NCBI GenBank assembly: GCA_030848705.1
Contig: CM061240.1
Location: forward strand, 121,632,998 to 121,696,997
Direction of reading: 5' to 3'
DNA length: 64,000 bases
Origin: Heracleum sosnowskyi
Lineage: Eukaryota; Streptophyta; Magnoliopsida; Apiales; Apiaceae
Shown: one piece after another, positions 45,435-56,289 of the stretch
Layout of the letters: each line of letters starts with the position of its first letter
Position numbering within the stretch: position 1 is the stretch's first letter
The notes under the pieces: model-generated
Database searches by the model: none
What the model was told of the DNA's origin: nothing
What the model saw: the letters and a program-made list of their open reading frames with translations, nothing else
Made by a program: the position numbers and the translations under genes

Positions 45435-45697
45435 ATGACCCATTCATTTTTGCTACACAAGTTAATCAGGTTTTCTATATTCGAGACCCTACTGATTCTA
45501 GGTGGTCCATTGTTCTTCAAAGCAAGCGACGGATTCTTGGAATTGATAATGTTGAAGGTGAGGACGAGTATAATCAGTTTGATGAAAATCCCCCGTTCTC
45601 AATTGGTCTACCTACCAGATTGAGGGATGACAACATAGATATAAATTATGCACCTAGTGACCATCAGGAAGGGCTGTGGATTGATGGTCAAGTATGA
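45435..45697 (+). CDS. TNP2-like transposase, C-terminal end beyond CACTA-B
   Basis: The sequence DDPFIFATQVNQVFYIRDPT, then RWSIVLQSKRRI, continues the DUF4216 region broken at 37660; the joining codons are restored if one ATG copy and CACTA-B are ignored. It runs on as an acidic tail (DNVEGEDEYNQFDENPPF) and ends DGQV, stop at 45695-45697. CAAGTATGAC at the end could also be a splice donor into a further exon, but a stop here suits the length of related proteins. Confidence 0.85.
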
Positions 45698-46067
45698 CTT
45701 GTAGGCTTCTTTCTAATAAAAGGTAATTTATAAAAATATGGGATTTGCATGATGATAACCTAAATGTAAGTTTGAATTAATCTGGTAATTTATTAAAGTA
45801 TGGATTGGAGAGCTTATAACCTGCTTTTACACCATAGTAGTTTATTTAGAGAGATTATATATAAAAGTAATAACTTATCAATTGTATAGATGTTGTATGC
45901 TTATATGCTTATTCGAGATTATATGCTTTTCTAAATGCATATTTTTACCTCATTGTTTGTAGTTTTGTGTTATTTTAGAAATTCTTAAATAGGTTATCTT
46001 GCATTGAAATTTTCAGAGTTATATAATGTTCTGATCCATTTTTCTTATGTTGTAGGAATCTTTTCCC

Positions 46068-49000
46068 ATGGGTGAAAACAGTGGTAACACAGAGCCAAGT
46101 TCTAGTGAAGTATCCAGGAAAAGGACTAGAGGTCCAACCTTGTGCAAAAAATTGAAAAAAAGGATTACAAACCAGAATTTGGAGTGTAGAATTTCTTTCA
46201 ACGAGTTTGGTCGCCCAATTGGAGATATGCTTAAAGATTTCAGGATTTATTTAGGATCTGTTGTTCGATGTCAAGTTGATATTAATATCGAAAGTTGGGA
46301 TCTAGTTAACCAAGGATTAAAAGATGCAATCTGGGATGATATTAAGGTACACATTGCAATGCATTCATTTTTTGTTTGTGTTATTTGCTCGATAGTAAAT
46401 TTGTTCAGTTTTCATGTCTTGCACTTGCTTTTAGTGCATAGTTTTGATGTGTATTGAACTCAAACTCCATTAATCTATTCATAAAAATGACACTTCGAAC
46501 TGGCTGGTTGAAGTAGACTAGAATTGCCTTTAAATTGTTCTTTCCACAAAATCTTTGTGTTGCAACCCAAATTGGACTACCACTATAGAACTTTATCCTT
46601 AATCGCAATTGCTGCTTTCTTGGCGCTCTTCCATTATTTTGCTTATGGGAGCAATAGTGTTGATAGTGACTGTATTTTTTATACTACTTTCTGTGACTGA
46701 ATAGTTCTTAATTAATGAAGAAAATTTGCTCTAAGGGTCTGTGCATTTTCTTTCAAATACATAGCAGCTAGCCTGTTTTCTTTTCCTTACTTTCGTGTTG
46801 CGTCAACTTATTAATAAAGAGTGAAAAATTAAATCAAATAAATAAATTTTGTAATTAATTTTAATTATATATAAGTAACTATATATTTACATATTTTAAA
46901 TCATAATGGCTTCATATTAGTGTTAGCTGTCCACAACCTGTAGGTAATTAGTTTACTAAACTTTAGTTAAAACAAAAGTAAGTAAATGCCACACAATCGT
47001 GAGATAACAATTGGAAGAAACTGGAACCCGAGCCTTGATCGACATAGGATAATACTCTACAACTGTACTCCCTTCAATATATACAGTAGTGAAATTCATA
47101 GAACAAGAGAGGCACAAAATATGAATACATAACCGGTACATAAATATGCAAGCAACTCTGGTGAACGAGTGCTGACCTGGAAAAAGAAAAGTTAAGAATA
47201 AAACTAATTACGAGCTAGACATTAAAATATTATAATAAAGGTTTCCATAAAATTTTGAGCAGAGAGAGGCTGGGGATGGAAACTGAGAATATAAGAAATC
47301 CGCATGTCTTGGCTATGCTATGAGAATTAGTTTTAGTACTATAAGCTTTTGTAGTGGTTTAACTTTAAGTAGCAGTGGTGGTTTGGTACCTTTAGTGCCC
47401 CAATCAAGCTAAAAACAAAAAATTTCAACTCCCATGACCTGTTTTTGTCAAAATTAACGAGTACCTGTAGATCATTTATAGGTTTAAGGTTCATAATGCT
47501 GTACGTATTTACATTATTATTCATTCTTGAATTTATAATCTATGCACTCCTATATATACTATACTAATTCAGTTGATGGAAAATATATAAAATAATTAAT
47601 TAACAAAAATCAAATTTTTGGTTATAATAAATTATTACAGAGATATATTTTCTGGACATTATAGAGATGAAAAAGATAGTTGATTTGAATTTGTGAAAGA
47701 CTCGAGGCAAAACTGATGCAAAACTGAAAGAAATAAAACTTTTATCGTATATATAAGATAGTTAATGACCTATTTAACAATTTTCCAGATTGCCCCAAAT
47801 ACCTGATATTGCAAACATAAATTATCTACGCAGCTGTGCAACCTGGAGATGTGTATTTAACATTAAAATATTTAGAGAGATCCATGTGTCGTCTGAGACT
47901 CCAGATCTTCATAATCTTCAATGCCTGAAAAAAAAACAAATTTATCAAGTCTAATTTCAGTCTGCTTTTTGTATGTATATTTGGAATGTTTGACACCATA
48001 AAATCAAAAAAAAAGTGATTTCTGTGTTATATTAAAATGCGAGATTGTAATGATTGCTTCATAGATGGTGTGTGTAGTGAAACTAAAAAGTATACTGCCA
48101 ACAATTTTAATTAGAGTCATCCAACCACAAGAAACAACGAACAAAGTAGCGAAATTAACAAATTAAAAGGAACTGCTACATTCTTGTTCTGATCATCTAA
48201 CAAGTGTCGTAAACCTCTGTAATCTCAAATATATATACCAGCATAAATCTTTCAAGAAGCAAGGTTTGTGGGAGAAGTCTTTCGAGTTGTAGGTTTCGAC
48301 ATATCACAAGCTATAAGACATGATAATTGTTTTACAGCTTTACCACAAGAAAAATCTAAAGGGGCTTGGTGAATCTGTTCATAGTTTTTTCTGTGTATAG
48401 CAAAAGATTTCTGTGTTATATTTTTAAAACTTATTGACAAATATGCTGATTTTTTACACTATTTTCAGAATCGTTGGAAACTTGATGATTCACGAAAAAA
48501 GAACGTGTTAGAAAGAGCTGGAAAGCAATGGAGGGATTTTTAAGGGTAAGTTGACAAAGATGTTTTTGCGCGAAGGGAAGGATCCTTGTGAACGTTATCC
48601 TTACCTGACGAAGGAGCAGTGGGAATTATTTAAAAAGAGACGCGAAACTGAAGAGTTTAAGGTAAATATTCAATAATCTGTGAAACTGATTGGTTTAGTA
48701 ATTATATCTCCCTTGTTCTCATCTTTATAGCATAAAACTGATTGGTTTAGTAATTATATCTCCCTTGTTCTCATCTTTATCCGTAAACAGGCAATAAGTA
48801 TCAAAGCTCAAGAAAGTCAGAAACATAATGACCAAGTACATTTTCTAGGGCCAAGTGGATATGACGGGAAAAAAGTGGACTGGAGTGTTGCTGACCCCAT
48901 CACTGCATTGGATGCTTGTGAATCAGTTAATCCATCAATTTTATCGAGTGATCGTACCAGACGTAGTTTTGATTGGATTAGAGCACGAGCAAAAAAAAAT

Positions 49001-49575
49001 ACGGACGGAAGTTATTATTTCCCAAATGAACAGACTAGGAAAGTGTTTGAGAAAATGGTAAAATCCTTATCTTTATTATTTTAAATTCCAATTTTTCTAA
49101 AGTTTTATTGGTCTTATTCTCTGATATTTGGTCATTTTTGTAAGGTTGTTTATGTTAGACTTTTTTTATCGCTATTAATGTCTCTGAACAGGGAGAGTTG
49201 CAGACACAAGTTTTAGATGGTTCCTGGACTCCAGAAGGCCATGATGACATACTGTCACGTGCACTGGGCCGTAAGGAGCATGGAGGGCGTGTTAGAGGAG
49301 TGGGGGGGGGGGGGGGAGTTAAAATTAAAGAAGTATTTGTATCGAACAACAAACTTAGTGGGGTAATATCGGCGGATCAGTTGGCTACACTCACGCAAGA
49401 AATTACCAAGAAAGTTCAGAAAGAGTGCGATGACAGGATGAATCAAATGATGAATTTGAAAATAGAAGGCATCTTCAATCAATTGAAGCAGATTGGTGTG
49501 TCATTGCCAGATGGTAATTTTGTGAATGATATTGGTACCCCCGCAGACTCTTCGAAGCAGTTGCCAATTTGTTGA
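46068..49575 (+). CDS. TNPA-like protein (plant transposase Ptta/En/Spm family), exons before the protease part
   Basis: ATG 46068 follows an acceptor (TTGTAG at 46055). Exon 46068-46346 encodes KRTRGPTLCKKLKKR and EFGRPIGDMLKDFRIYLGSV. Exon 48469-48661 encodes NRWKLDDSRKKNVLERAGKQ and DPCERYPYLTKEQWELFKKR. Exon 48791-49057 encodes DRTRRSFDWIRARAKKNTDG, and an exon from 49192 encodes GHDDILSRALGRKEHGGRVR and a helical tail. This matches the Transposase_24 (Ptta/En/Spm) family, whose maize relative TNPA binds subterminal repeats. Splice sites are GT..AG. Damage: one extra T in the run 48537-48541 shifts the frame, a 15-G run lies at 49302-49316, and a second frame shift near 49530-49560 gives the stop at 49573. 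Confidence 0.82.
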
Positions 49576-49813
49576 TCGACAAGATCATTTATCGAATCTC
49601 AAGGTATTGTAATACAAATACCTATTTATGTATTTGTCTTTCTTCTGTCTTGGCTATTTCTTCTGTCAAGGATCATGCATGTTTTATTAATATTCTAATT
49701 GTCTAGATTAATATTCGAAGCAGTTACAGATAAATATTTTTCACATTTTCCATCTCATCTGCAACTGCTGGAATTGTCTAGTATACTGATCAATTTTCTA
49801 ATTTATATTGTAG

Positions 49814-51442
49814 GGTCCGACCCCATGTCATCTTTGGGTGGTAGATGAGGCTAAAGAAAGAGTTGTCGTGGCACGGGGGACTGTTTTCCCGGCAATTCAG
49901 AGTGATAATATGATTCATAATAATCCAATTGCTTCTGATAATGTAAGAGTATCAATTGATGATGTTCCAACTGAATACCAGCTTACTCAACTTCCAGTGC
50001 CATCTGACGAGCATGAGACGGTAGGAAGTGCAGCGGGTAGTTTTGTTCAATGGCCAAAGGACCTTGTCACATTAGGGTAGGTATCATTTTTGATATTGTA
50101 GTGTTGAAATTCTTTTTTCTGATTTAATAGCAATATATCATGTGGTTAGTCGTGTTTGATTAGGATCCCTTGGAGAAGAATATAGGTCATGAGAGGACAC
50201 CAAAAAATGTTACTAGGTTGCCTAGAACAGTTGAAAGCAAAGGTTCAGTGACTCCTGTCAAGAGAACACGAACACCACTGGCAGTAATTGGTGATGATAC
50301 AAGTTTAAGTGAGCATTGTCGATCTTTACGTTTCTTGCTTAATAAGAGGACCTCTATTGCAAAAGATGAAGTCTTTAAGTTTGAAGAAGTTGGAGAACAA
50401 ATGATATATGTAACCCCTGAAGATGTTGATCAATTTCTGAAAATGATTGCCTTAAATGTATCCATTTTGGAAATTTTTATCAAGTAAGACTAGTCTTTTT
50501 CGCTCAATTAACTTTAAAGTCATTCACATACACGTGTTTATTGTGACAAGTTATTTTTGTAGGTACGTTGGGACGCTGTGCACTGAGTTGAATGAAAACA
50601 GATTTGCATTCATGTTTCCATCTAGATTGGCAATATCGAGTAAGCGTGACTATGAACGTATCAATGAAGCCGCTGATTACATGACAACAATTCTGACTGC
50701 CAACAAAGAGAGGCATTTTATCCTAGCACCTTTCGTCCAAGAGTAAGAGAAAATTTAAATTATCAAATTATTTACTAGCATTAATATTTTAATTTAATGT
50801 ATATGTGTGTATTGTTTGTAGCAACCACTGGATGCTGCTCCTTTTTAGTCTCAAAGAAGCTATTATTTACGTGTTTGACTCGTTGAAACAAACAAGAGAT
50901 ATACGCTTGAGGACACCTGTGCAGAGGTAAGTTAAATATGAATTTAATGGAGTCCACCTTCATAAGATATGTGAATTGTGACGTATATTTACTTATTTCA
51001 CAGGGCATTTAAATTATACACACCACAAGGTGGACTGAGGAATAATAGAAAAGAATTTCTCATTATTCACACCGAGGTTCAGGTATAACCTACTTGAAAC
51101 ATACATTTAAATTCCTCCGCTTATTTATTTTTTTTACTTAAATAATGTTCGTTTCTTCGTAGTGTCCTCAACAAAAAGGAGGTACGGAGTGTGGTTTTTT
51201 TGTTATGAGGTACATGTATGACATTATCATGCATTCTAAAAAAACACCGGATATGAATTGGAAAGTGGTAAGAGACAAAACTAGTTAGCAATGTTTTACA
51301 AATATATTGGACTAAAGATTTTTGTTTAAAATATGTAATCTTCTATATTTTGAAGGGTCTTGGTTCAAGAAGCTATAACAAAAAGGAAATTAATGAGATA
51401 CGAGAGTTGTGGGCAAAATTTTTTATCCGAGAATGTCTATAA
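49814..51442 (+). CDS. Ulp1-type (C48) cysteine protease domain of the TNPA-like gene
   Basis: Exons 49814 to about 50076 (PTPCHLWVVDEAKERVVVAR) and from 50164 (NVTRLPRTVESKGS, DVDQFLKMIAL) lead into the protease: 50563-50742, 50822-50926, 51004-51082, 51163-51267 and 51356-51442. The catalytic set of Ulp1/SENP deSUMOylating enzymes is visible: His in DNHWMLLLF, Asp in IIYVFDSLKQT, Gln in CPQQKGG and Cys in GTECGFFVMRYMYD. Introns carry GT..AG ends and the protease exons join in frame; the 50076/50164 junction does not join cleanly. The C-terminus is IRELWAKFFIRECL. Such a domain is known in some plant transposons, where it may act on SUMO- or ubiquitin-like conjugates; the substrate here is unknown. 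Confidence 0.85.
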
Positions 51443-52019
51443 TCAGGTACGACATCTATTGGGTTAAAAAGAAATAGTTCACTGCATATATTTGTCAATG
51501 CGTAATCTTAAGCCTTGTTTCGGCTCGTGTAGTGGATATATTATAATTATTGTTACCATACTTGCAAATTATGAGTAGTTTGCTAAGTTGTTGTGTAATG
51601 ATTGCTTTCTGTTATAGAGTTGACCAACATTAACTATTTCTGCAGTGATAACCCACGGAGCAACACCAAGATTAAAGTCTTCTCGTGGACAAACAAGAAA
51701 AAAGAGCCAAGAAAAGCAGGTCCATGGCGGTCAAAATTCAAGTCAGAATCAAATTGAAAAACTTGATTTTGTAAATCAAACTAGAAAGAATTTCTATTAG
51801 TATTTTGAACTAATGTGCTGTTTATTCCAAGTTGTATACTACCAATAATCTTCTAAATTTATTTCAATCAAATTTGTGTTATAATTTTATTCTCTAGTTC
51901 ATGTTTGTTAACGGGGTTGTACCATTGTATTTAAGTGTGAAGCAGGTTGAAATTTATACTAATGAATCAGGTTAAATAATATACAAAAACAACCAGGATT
52001 TTTTAATTTTTTTTAAGAC
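51443..52019. other. 3' flank of the TNPA-Ulp1 gene
   Basis: No conserved domain is seen. 51640-51780 has a lysine/glutamine-rich open stretch after a CTGCAG acceptor-like site and could be a last exon or 3' untranslated sequence. Confidence 0.4.
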
Positions 52020-52461
52020 TTTAGGCGTCGGTTAATTCTATGTGACGCTATTGTGTTACACTTAATGCGTCGGCATTTAATACAACCGACGCTAAAAGGC
52101 ATCAGTCTTTAGCGTCGGTTATCCGAATAACCGACGCTAAAGGGATCAACCAAAAGCATCGCTGTTCTATTTGACCGACGCTAATAACTGTACCAATAGC
52201 TTCGGCATTCCAGACAACCGACGCTAATGTCAGTACCAATAGCGTCGGCATTTCAGACAACCGACGCTAAAGTCAGTACCAATAGCGTCGGTTATTGTAC
52301 ATTATGCGTTGGTTGTTTAACCGACGCCAGAGTGGTTTTAGCGACGCTGTTTTGACAGACGCTGTAGGCATATACCTATAGCGTCCCCTACATATACTAC
52401 GCCTTTTGACCGACGCTATAGCTCTTTTTGACCGACGCTATAGGCCCATTCTGTACTAGTG
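52020..52461. repeat. right subterminal repeats of CACTA-1
   Basis: AACCGACGCTAA and AGCGTCGG alternate in tight spacing up to the terminus (CTGTACTAGTG). CAGACAACCGACGCTAA with AGTACCAATAGCGTCGG forms a repeat of about 50 bp near 52190-52300. Confidence 0.88.
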
Positions 52462-52464
52462 TTT

Positions 52465-53305
52465 CCTTCGGATCGGGCCTCATCAGGAGAGGCGCCTTGG
52501 TGAGATACTCCTTCACATCCTCGAATGCTCTCTGGCACTTCAATCCCCATTCAAAATTCTTCGATCCCCGGAGTGCTTCAAAGAAAGGCAGGGCCTTTTC
52601 TGCTCATCTGGAAATAAATCTTCGCAAGGCGGCCATTCGACCAGTCAATTTCTGTAGATCCCGAACTGTCTTCGGCTGTTCCATGTCGATTACTTCTTGT
52701 ATCTTTTCTGGGTTTGCTTCGATCCCTCGGGCACTGACCATATACCCTAAGAATTTCCCACTGGAGACTCCGAAAGTACACTTGTTCGGATTAATCTTCA
52801 TGTCGTGCTTCCTTAATGTCTCGAAGCATTCTTTGAGATCTTCCATGTGATCTTTGAACTGGGACTTAACAATCATATCATCCACATAGCATTCCATGTT
52901 TCTCCCGATTTGTTTATAGCAAATCCGATTGACCACTCTTTGGAATGTGGATCCTGCGTTTTTCAGGCCGAAAGGCATTTTGATGTAGGCGTATGTTCCT
53001 TTCGGGGCGATGAATGCTGTCTTTGGAATATCCTCGACATTCATTGAAATCTGATGGTATCATGAAAAAGCATCCAAAAAACTAAGTACCTGATATCCGG
53101 CAGTGGCGTCTGTCAGCTGGTCAATGCTAGGAAGCGGGTAATGGTCCTTCAGGCAGGCTTTGTTTAAGTCGGTGTAGTCAACACACATTCGCCATTTTTT
53201 ATTTGCCTTCTTTACCACCACTACATTGGCTAGCCAGTCCGGGTACTCGATTTCCTCTATGAATTTCACTTCCAGAAGTTTTTCCACTTCGGCTTCAATG
53301 ATCTT
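52465..53305 (-). CDS. gypsy reverse transcriptase and start of RNase H, interrupted by stops
   Basis: The minus strand encodes VEKLLEVKFIEEIEYPDWLA, NVVVVKKANKKWRMCVDYTD, LNKACLKDHYPLPSIDQL, MPFGLKNAGSTFQRVVNRIC and the catalytic YVDDMIVKS, followed by the thumb (CTFGVSSGKFLGYMVSARGI) and LPFFEAL leading into RNase H. This copies element RNA to DNA. TGA at 53060-53062 replaces the glycine of AFS-G-YHQI and TGA at 52604-52606 lies before AEKAL; the frame is otherwise continuous with the protease part and with 30148 across CACTA-1. All RT catalytic motifs are present between the stops. Confidence 0.9.
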
Positions 53306-54811
53306 CTATCGTTCCATGGCGAATGTTCTCTTTCTTTGCTTTACTGGCTTTGCCTCGGGCTTAACATTAAGACAATGCCTCGCCGTCTTTGGATCCAAGC
53401 CCGGCATGTCCTCGGACCCCCAGGCGAAGACGTCGTGGTATTGTCTGACCACTTCAATCACTTTCTTCTTCAGGTCGGGCTCCATATTTTTCCCGATTCG
53501 AACCATCTTTCCCGAACAGCCTGCATATAGCTCCACCTCTTCGGTTTCTGCTGCTGGTTCGGCAATTGGGCTAGATAGGTCCGCCCCAAACTTTTCTAAT
53601 TCGATGTTCATGGTTTGGCGACTTCCGCTAGATTCGCCTTCGGTCCTCTTTCTTTTACCACTTTCGGTCAGCTCAAAATCCTGATCTTTATCTAGATCGT
53701 CTAGCATGATGATTCGTGCGGTTTTTTGATCGCCTCTCATTTCCCCGATGCCATGCTCAGTCGGGAATTTCAATATGAGATGAGGTATCGACGCCACCGC
53801 CTGGAAGGAGGTAAGGGCTGGCCTTCCGAGAATAGCATTGTAGGGGCTTTCCACCCGAACCACATAGAACTTGACCTGCTTTTCCACAGTATATGGAACT
53901 TTACCCAAAAGAACAGATAGAGTGATAGTACCTTCAATAGGGACTGGCTGATTCCCGAAGCCGTACAGGGGAGCTTCGTGGCAGGGTTCCAGCTGTTCGC
54001 CTCCAAGGTTCATTTTACTATACGTCCGATGATACAGAATGTTCACCGAGCTCCCCCCATCTATCAGAGCTTTCCATATTTTGTTTTGCCCGATCACCGG
54101 ATTGATGAGCAAAGGGTCTTCATGAGGCCAAATCACATCCTCATAGTCATCCTCGGTAAACATGATCGGCATCGCCTCTTTGGTAGATTGAAACCGGTAC
54201 AAATTGTAAACCTGTTTTGCGTACCTTTTCTTGGCCGTCTTGCTATCTCGTCCCAGGGTACTTCCACCGAATATGGTTTTTACTTCGCCTTTGTACCTTT
54301 CGACCTCTTCGGGCTCTTTTCGTTTGTCTTCCTTCGGGGCTAGCTTGTTCCTCAGGTCTTTGACAAATTTATTCAGTTCTCCCTCCTTGATCATCTTCTC
54401 TATCAGTTTTTTTAGATGGTAACACTCATCAGTGTTGTGACCCTTATCCTGATGATAATCGCAATACTTGTTGCCATTTTTCTTATAATCGGGCATCTTC
54501 ATTCGTGCTGGGCGAACGAAGCCAGGCTTTCCTTTTATCTCGTGGAGAATCTTCGAGATGGGTGCATTTAGAGGGGTAAATGCTGTGCCATCCCTATCTC
54601 TCCTTCGTTCGACAGCTTTATCGTGACCCTTCGCCTCATCTCGCCTATCATCGAATCTTCGCCCTGAATCGTACCTGTCATACCCTTTTCTCCCCCTGTC
54701 TTCTCTCTTGGCTTCATTAAACCCCCCGATGGATTCCATCTTCCGTCGGATTCTCTCACCCCTCAAGTATATATCATTCAGGGATTTAGGGGGAATATCA
54801 TAAAGAGAAGA
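53306..54811 (-). CDS. gag C-terminus, aspartic protease and linker of the gypsy element
   Basis: The frame is the same as gag. It holds a zinc-knuckle-like CDYHQDKGHNTDECYHL, then a protease with LIDGGSSVNILY (the usual active-site motif is D-S/T/G-G) and NAILGRPALTSFQAV, then an acidic linker and the RT approach GLDPKTARHCLNVKPEAKPV. The protease cleaves gag-pol. It is bounded by TGA 54812-54814, which replaces a tryptophan, and TAG 53306-53308 after FAMER. No ATG of its own is needed; this is one polyprotein frame. Confidence 0.88.
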   Translation of the reverse strand, partial: SSLYDIPPKSLNDIYLRGERIRRKMESIGGFNEAKREDRGRKGYDRYDSGRRFDDRRDEAKGHDKAVERRRDRDGTAFTPLNAPISKILHEIKGKPGFVRPARMKMPDYKKNGNKYCDYHQDKGHNTDECYHLKKLIEKMIKEGELNKFVKDLRNKLAPKEDKRKEPEEVERYKGEVKTIFGGSTLGRDSKTAKKRYAKQVYNLYRFQSTKEAMPIMFTEDDYEDVIWPHEDPLLINPVIGQNKIWKALIDGGSSVNILYHRTYSKMNLGGEQLEPCHEAPLYGFGNQPVPIEGTITLSVLLGKVPYTVEKQVKFYVVRVESPYNAILGRPALTSFQAVASIPHLILKFPTEHGIGEMRGDQKTARIIMLDDLDKDQDFELTESGKRKRTEGESSGSRQTMNIELEKFGADLSSPIAEPAAETEEVELYAGCSGKMVRIGKNMEPDLKKKVIEVVRQYHDVFAWGSEDMPGLDPKTARHCLNVKPEAKPVKQRKRTFAMER

Positions 54812-55822
54812 TCAGAGTTTTTTACCTTTGATGGGGTCTAGTCCTGCCGATAAGAACCCAGCGGCCTTTACTTTGTCCAAATTTGTCACCATTCCAACTT
54901 CTTCCTTAAACCTAGCCAAGTAATCTCCCAACTCTTCGTTCGGCCTTTGTCTACAGTGGATCAAAGCTTCGGTGTCCTTCTCTCTTCGGCACAAGTGCGA
55001 ATAGTATCTCAAGAATTTCCTTTTTAGCTGGTCGTAAGAACATATCGACCTTGGTTTCATTGACATGTACCACATGGTAGCTGGACCCTTCAGGTATGTC
55101 TTGAACATCTTGCAAAGCATGACATCACAGTGTCCCATGCCTGTCATAAGGGACTCATACTTCTCGCAATGGTCTTCAGGGTCGCCTTTCCCATTGAATT
55201 CGTTCATGTTCGGGAATTGTCTTCTAGGGGGAGGTCTATACTGCTTGATTTCCTCCGACACTACCGGCTCGTGACTAATTCTACGATCGCCGAACATCGC
55301 CTTCTCCATTCGGCTCAGCCTGTCTTTCATACGAGGATCTCCTTCCTCGTCGGTATCCGATCGTACGACCACCTTTGAACGGATCCTTCGGGGGTGTGAT
55401 TCAGAATCCGAAGATCCATCTTCATCATTATGCACCCTCTTTTCTCTCCTGTGACTGGTCTGTACCAATAGTTGTTCTCCGGTCTCCATAGCACCTTGGA
55501 GAGCCTTTTCCTCAGCATCCAGCTCAGCCCTTCGCCTTTTAATTGCTTCCAGCTTAGAGAGATCCTCTTCCCTCTTCTTCGCCCTAGCTTGGGCTTCAGC
55601 TTCCAGCCTTTCCTTTTCCTTCTGCTTTCCCCCTTTGGCAGCAGTTTCTTCACGCCATTTAAGAATCATGGCCTTTTGCTCTTCGGGAGTTGGCATTGGT
55701 CCCTCCTCCAACTCATCATCGAAATTGAGAATTCGATTAATAGGAGGTGTAGTTGTAGAGGGACCTTGGCGATGAGTCTCAGCGAAACCGAGAGCCCTAT
55801 CTTTAGAACTATCAATTGCCAT
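54812..55822 (-). CDS. gag of the gypsy Tat element
   Basis: MAIDSSKDRALGFAETHRQG starts 54 bases inside the 5' LTR. A charged coiled-coil-like stretch (LEAEAQARAKKREEDLSKLE) precedes the Retrotrans_gag domain: MFKTYLKGPATMWYMSMKPR, SYDQLKRKFLRYYSHL and RPNEELGDYLARFKEEV. Gag forms the virus-like particle in the cytoplasm. The frame ends at TGA 54812 (GKKL, stop) before SSLYDIPPKSL; relatives read through with tryptophan, so gag is cut before the zinc knuckle. Confidence 0.9.
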   Translation of the reverse strand: MAIDSSKDRALGFAETHRQGPSTTTPPINRILNFDDELEEGPMPTPEEQKAMILKWREETAAKGGKQKEKERLEAEAQARAKKREEDLSKLEAIKRRRAELDAEEKALQGAMETGEQLLVQTSHRREKRVHNDEDGSSDSESHPRRIRSKVVVRSDTDEEGDPRMKDRLSRMEKAMFGDRRISHEPVVSEEIKQYRPPPRRQFPNMNEFNGKGDPEDHCEKYESLMTGMGHCDVMLCKMFKTYLKGPATMWYMSMKPRSICSYDQLKRKFLRYYSHLCRREKDTEALIHCRQRPNEELGDYLARFKEEVGMVTNLDKVKAAGFLSAGLDPIKGKKL

Positions 55823-55858
55823 CGTTCTCAGCCAACGTCACAAATTTGCTTACACGTT

Positions 55859-55876
55859 CCCACAGACGGCGCCAAA
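55859..55876 (-). other. primer-binding site, tRNA-Asp type
   Basis: On the minus strand, directly after the 5' LTR, the sequence is TTTGGCGCCGTCTGTGGG. TGGCGCCGT is complementary to the 3' end of plant tRNA-Asp and is commonly seen in Tat/Athila-group gypsy elements. Confidence 0.75.
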
Positions 55877-56289
55877 TGTTGGAACCAGTTTTCTGTCGGG
55901 TTGGATTCCAGGAAGCTCTTCGGGTCAACCTGTCAAAAGAGAAGAATGCGAGGGGTTGGGCCCCCGATTCACCTCCGGTGTGAGAATAAGTTAGAGGTTC
56001 CAAATAGGTTTAAATGAACGTGTAAGTATTTGTGAGCGTAAAAAATGAGTCTCCCTTATCAGAAACCTGTTATGTGCTTTTATAGGAACCTTGGTACCGG
56101 CTCGCCCGGATTCTTCGGGGGCAACCGACCACATATGTGGTCCTGTTCTTACGCCTGAATAGTCGGGTGACCTGGTCAAGCAACGGTCAGATCCAACGGA
56201 CCGATCCGAAGGAATGGGCTGTGACCATTCGGCCCAATTACTACTCGGCCCAATCACTATCCGGCCCAATCCCAGTTGGGCCACCAACA
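55877..56289 (-). repeat. 5' LTR of the gypsy element (413 bp)
   Basis: It has the same ends as 24069-24465, three substitutions in the shared part, and an extra segment AACCTGTTATGTGCTT absent from the other LTR. It is adjoined by the primer-binding site inside and GGAAC outside. Confidence 0.95.

Larger units (their letters stand above)
30149..52461 (+). mobile_element. CACTA-1: CACTA (En/Spm) transposon with transposase and TNPA-Ulp1 genes
   Basis: It starts CACTAGTACAGAACTG and its right end is the complement of CACTAGTACAGAATGG, with TTT on both sides (30146-30148, 52462-52464). AGCGTCGG/CCGACGCT repeats fill both ends. Two genes run rightward: a TNP2-type transposase (from 33597, finishing at 45697 after an insertion) and a TNPA-like gene with a Ulp1 protease domain (46068-51442). 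It spans 22.3 kb because it contains CACTA-B, a local duplication and an hAT element; without CACTA-B and the duplication it would be about 13.5 kb. Confidence 0.95.

Noticed and set aside
49302..49316. Run of 15 G as a functional quadruplex site
   Set aside because: A single homopolymer in a coding exon, in frame with glycine codons and prone to sequencing error; no further G-runs nearby.
50164..51442. Ulp1 domain as a host SUMO protease gene
   Set aside because: It lies inside CACTA-1 between the TNPA-like exons and the subterminal repeats, in the element's gene order, so it belongs to the transposon.
52428..55653. Plus-strand ORFs over gag-pol
   Set aside because: Shadow frames of the minus-strand polyprotein.
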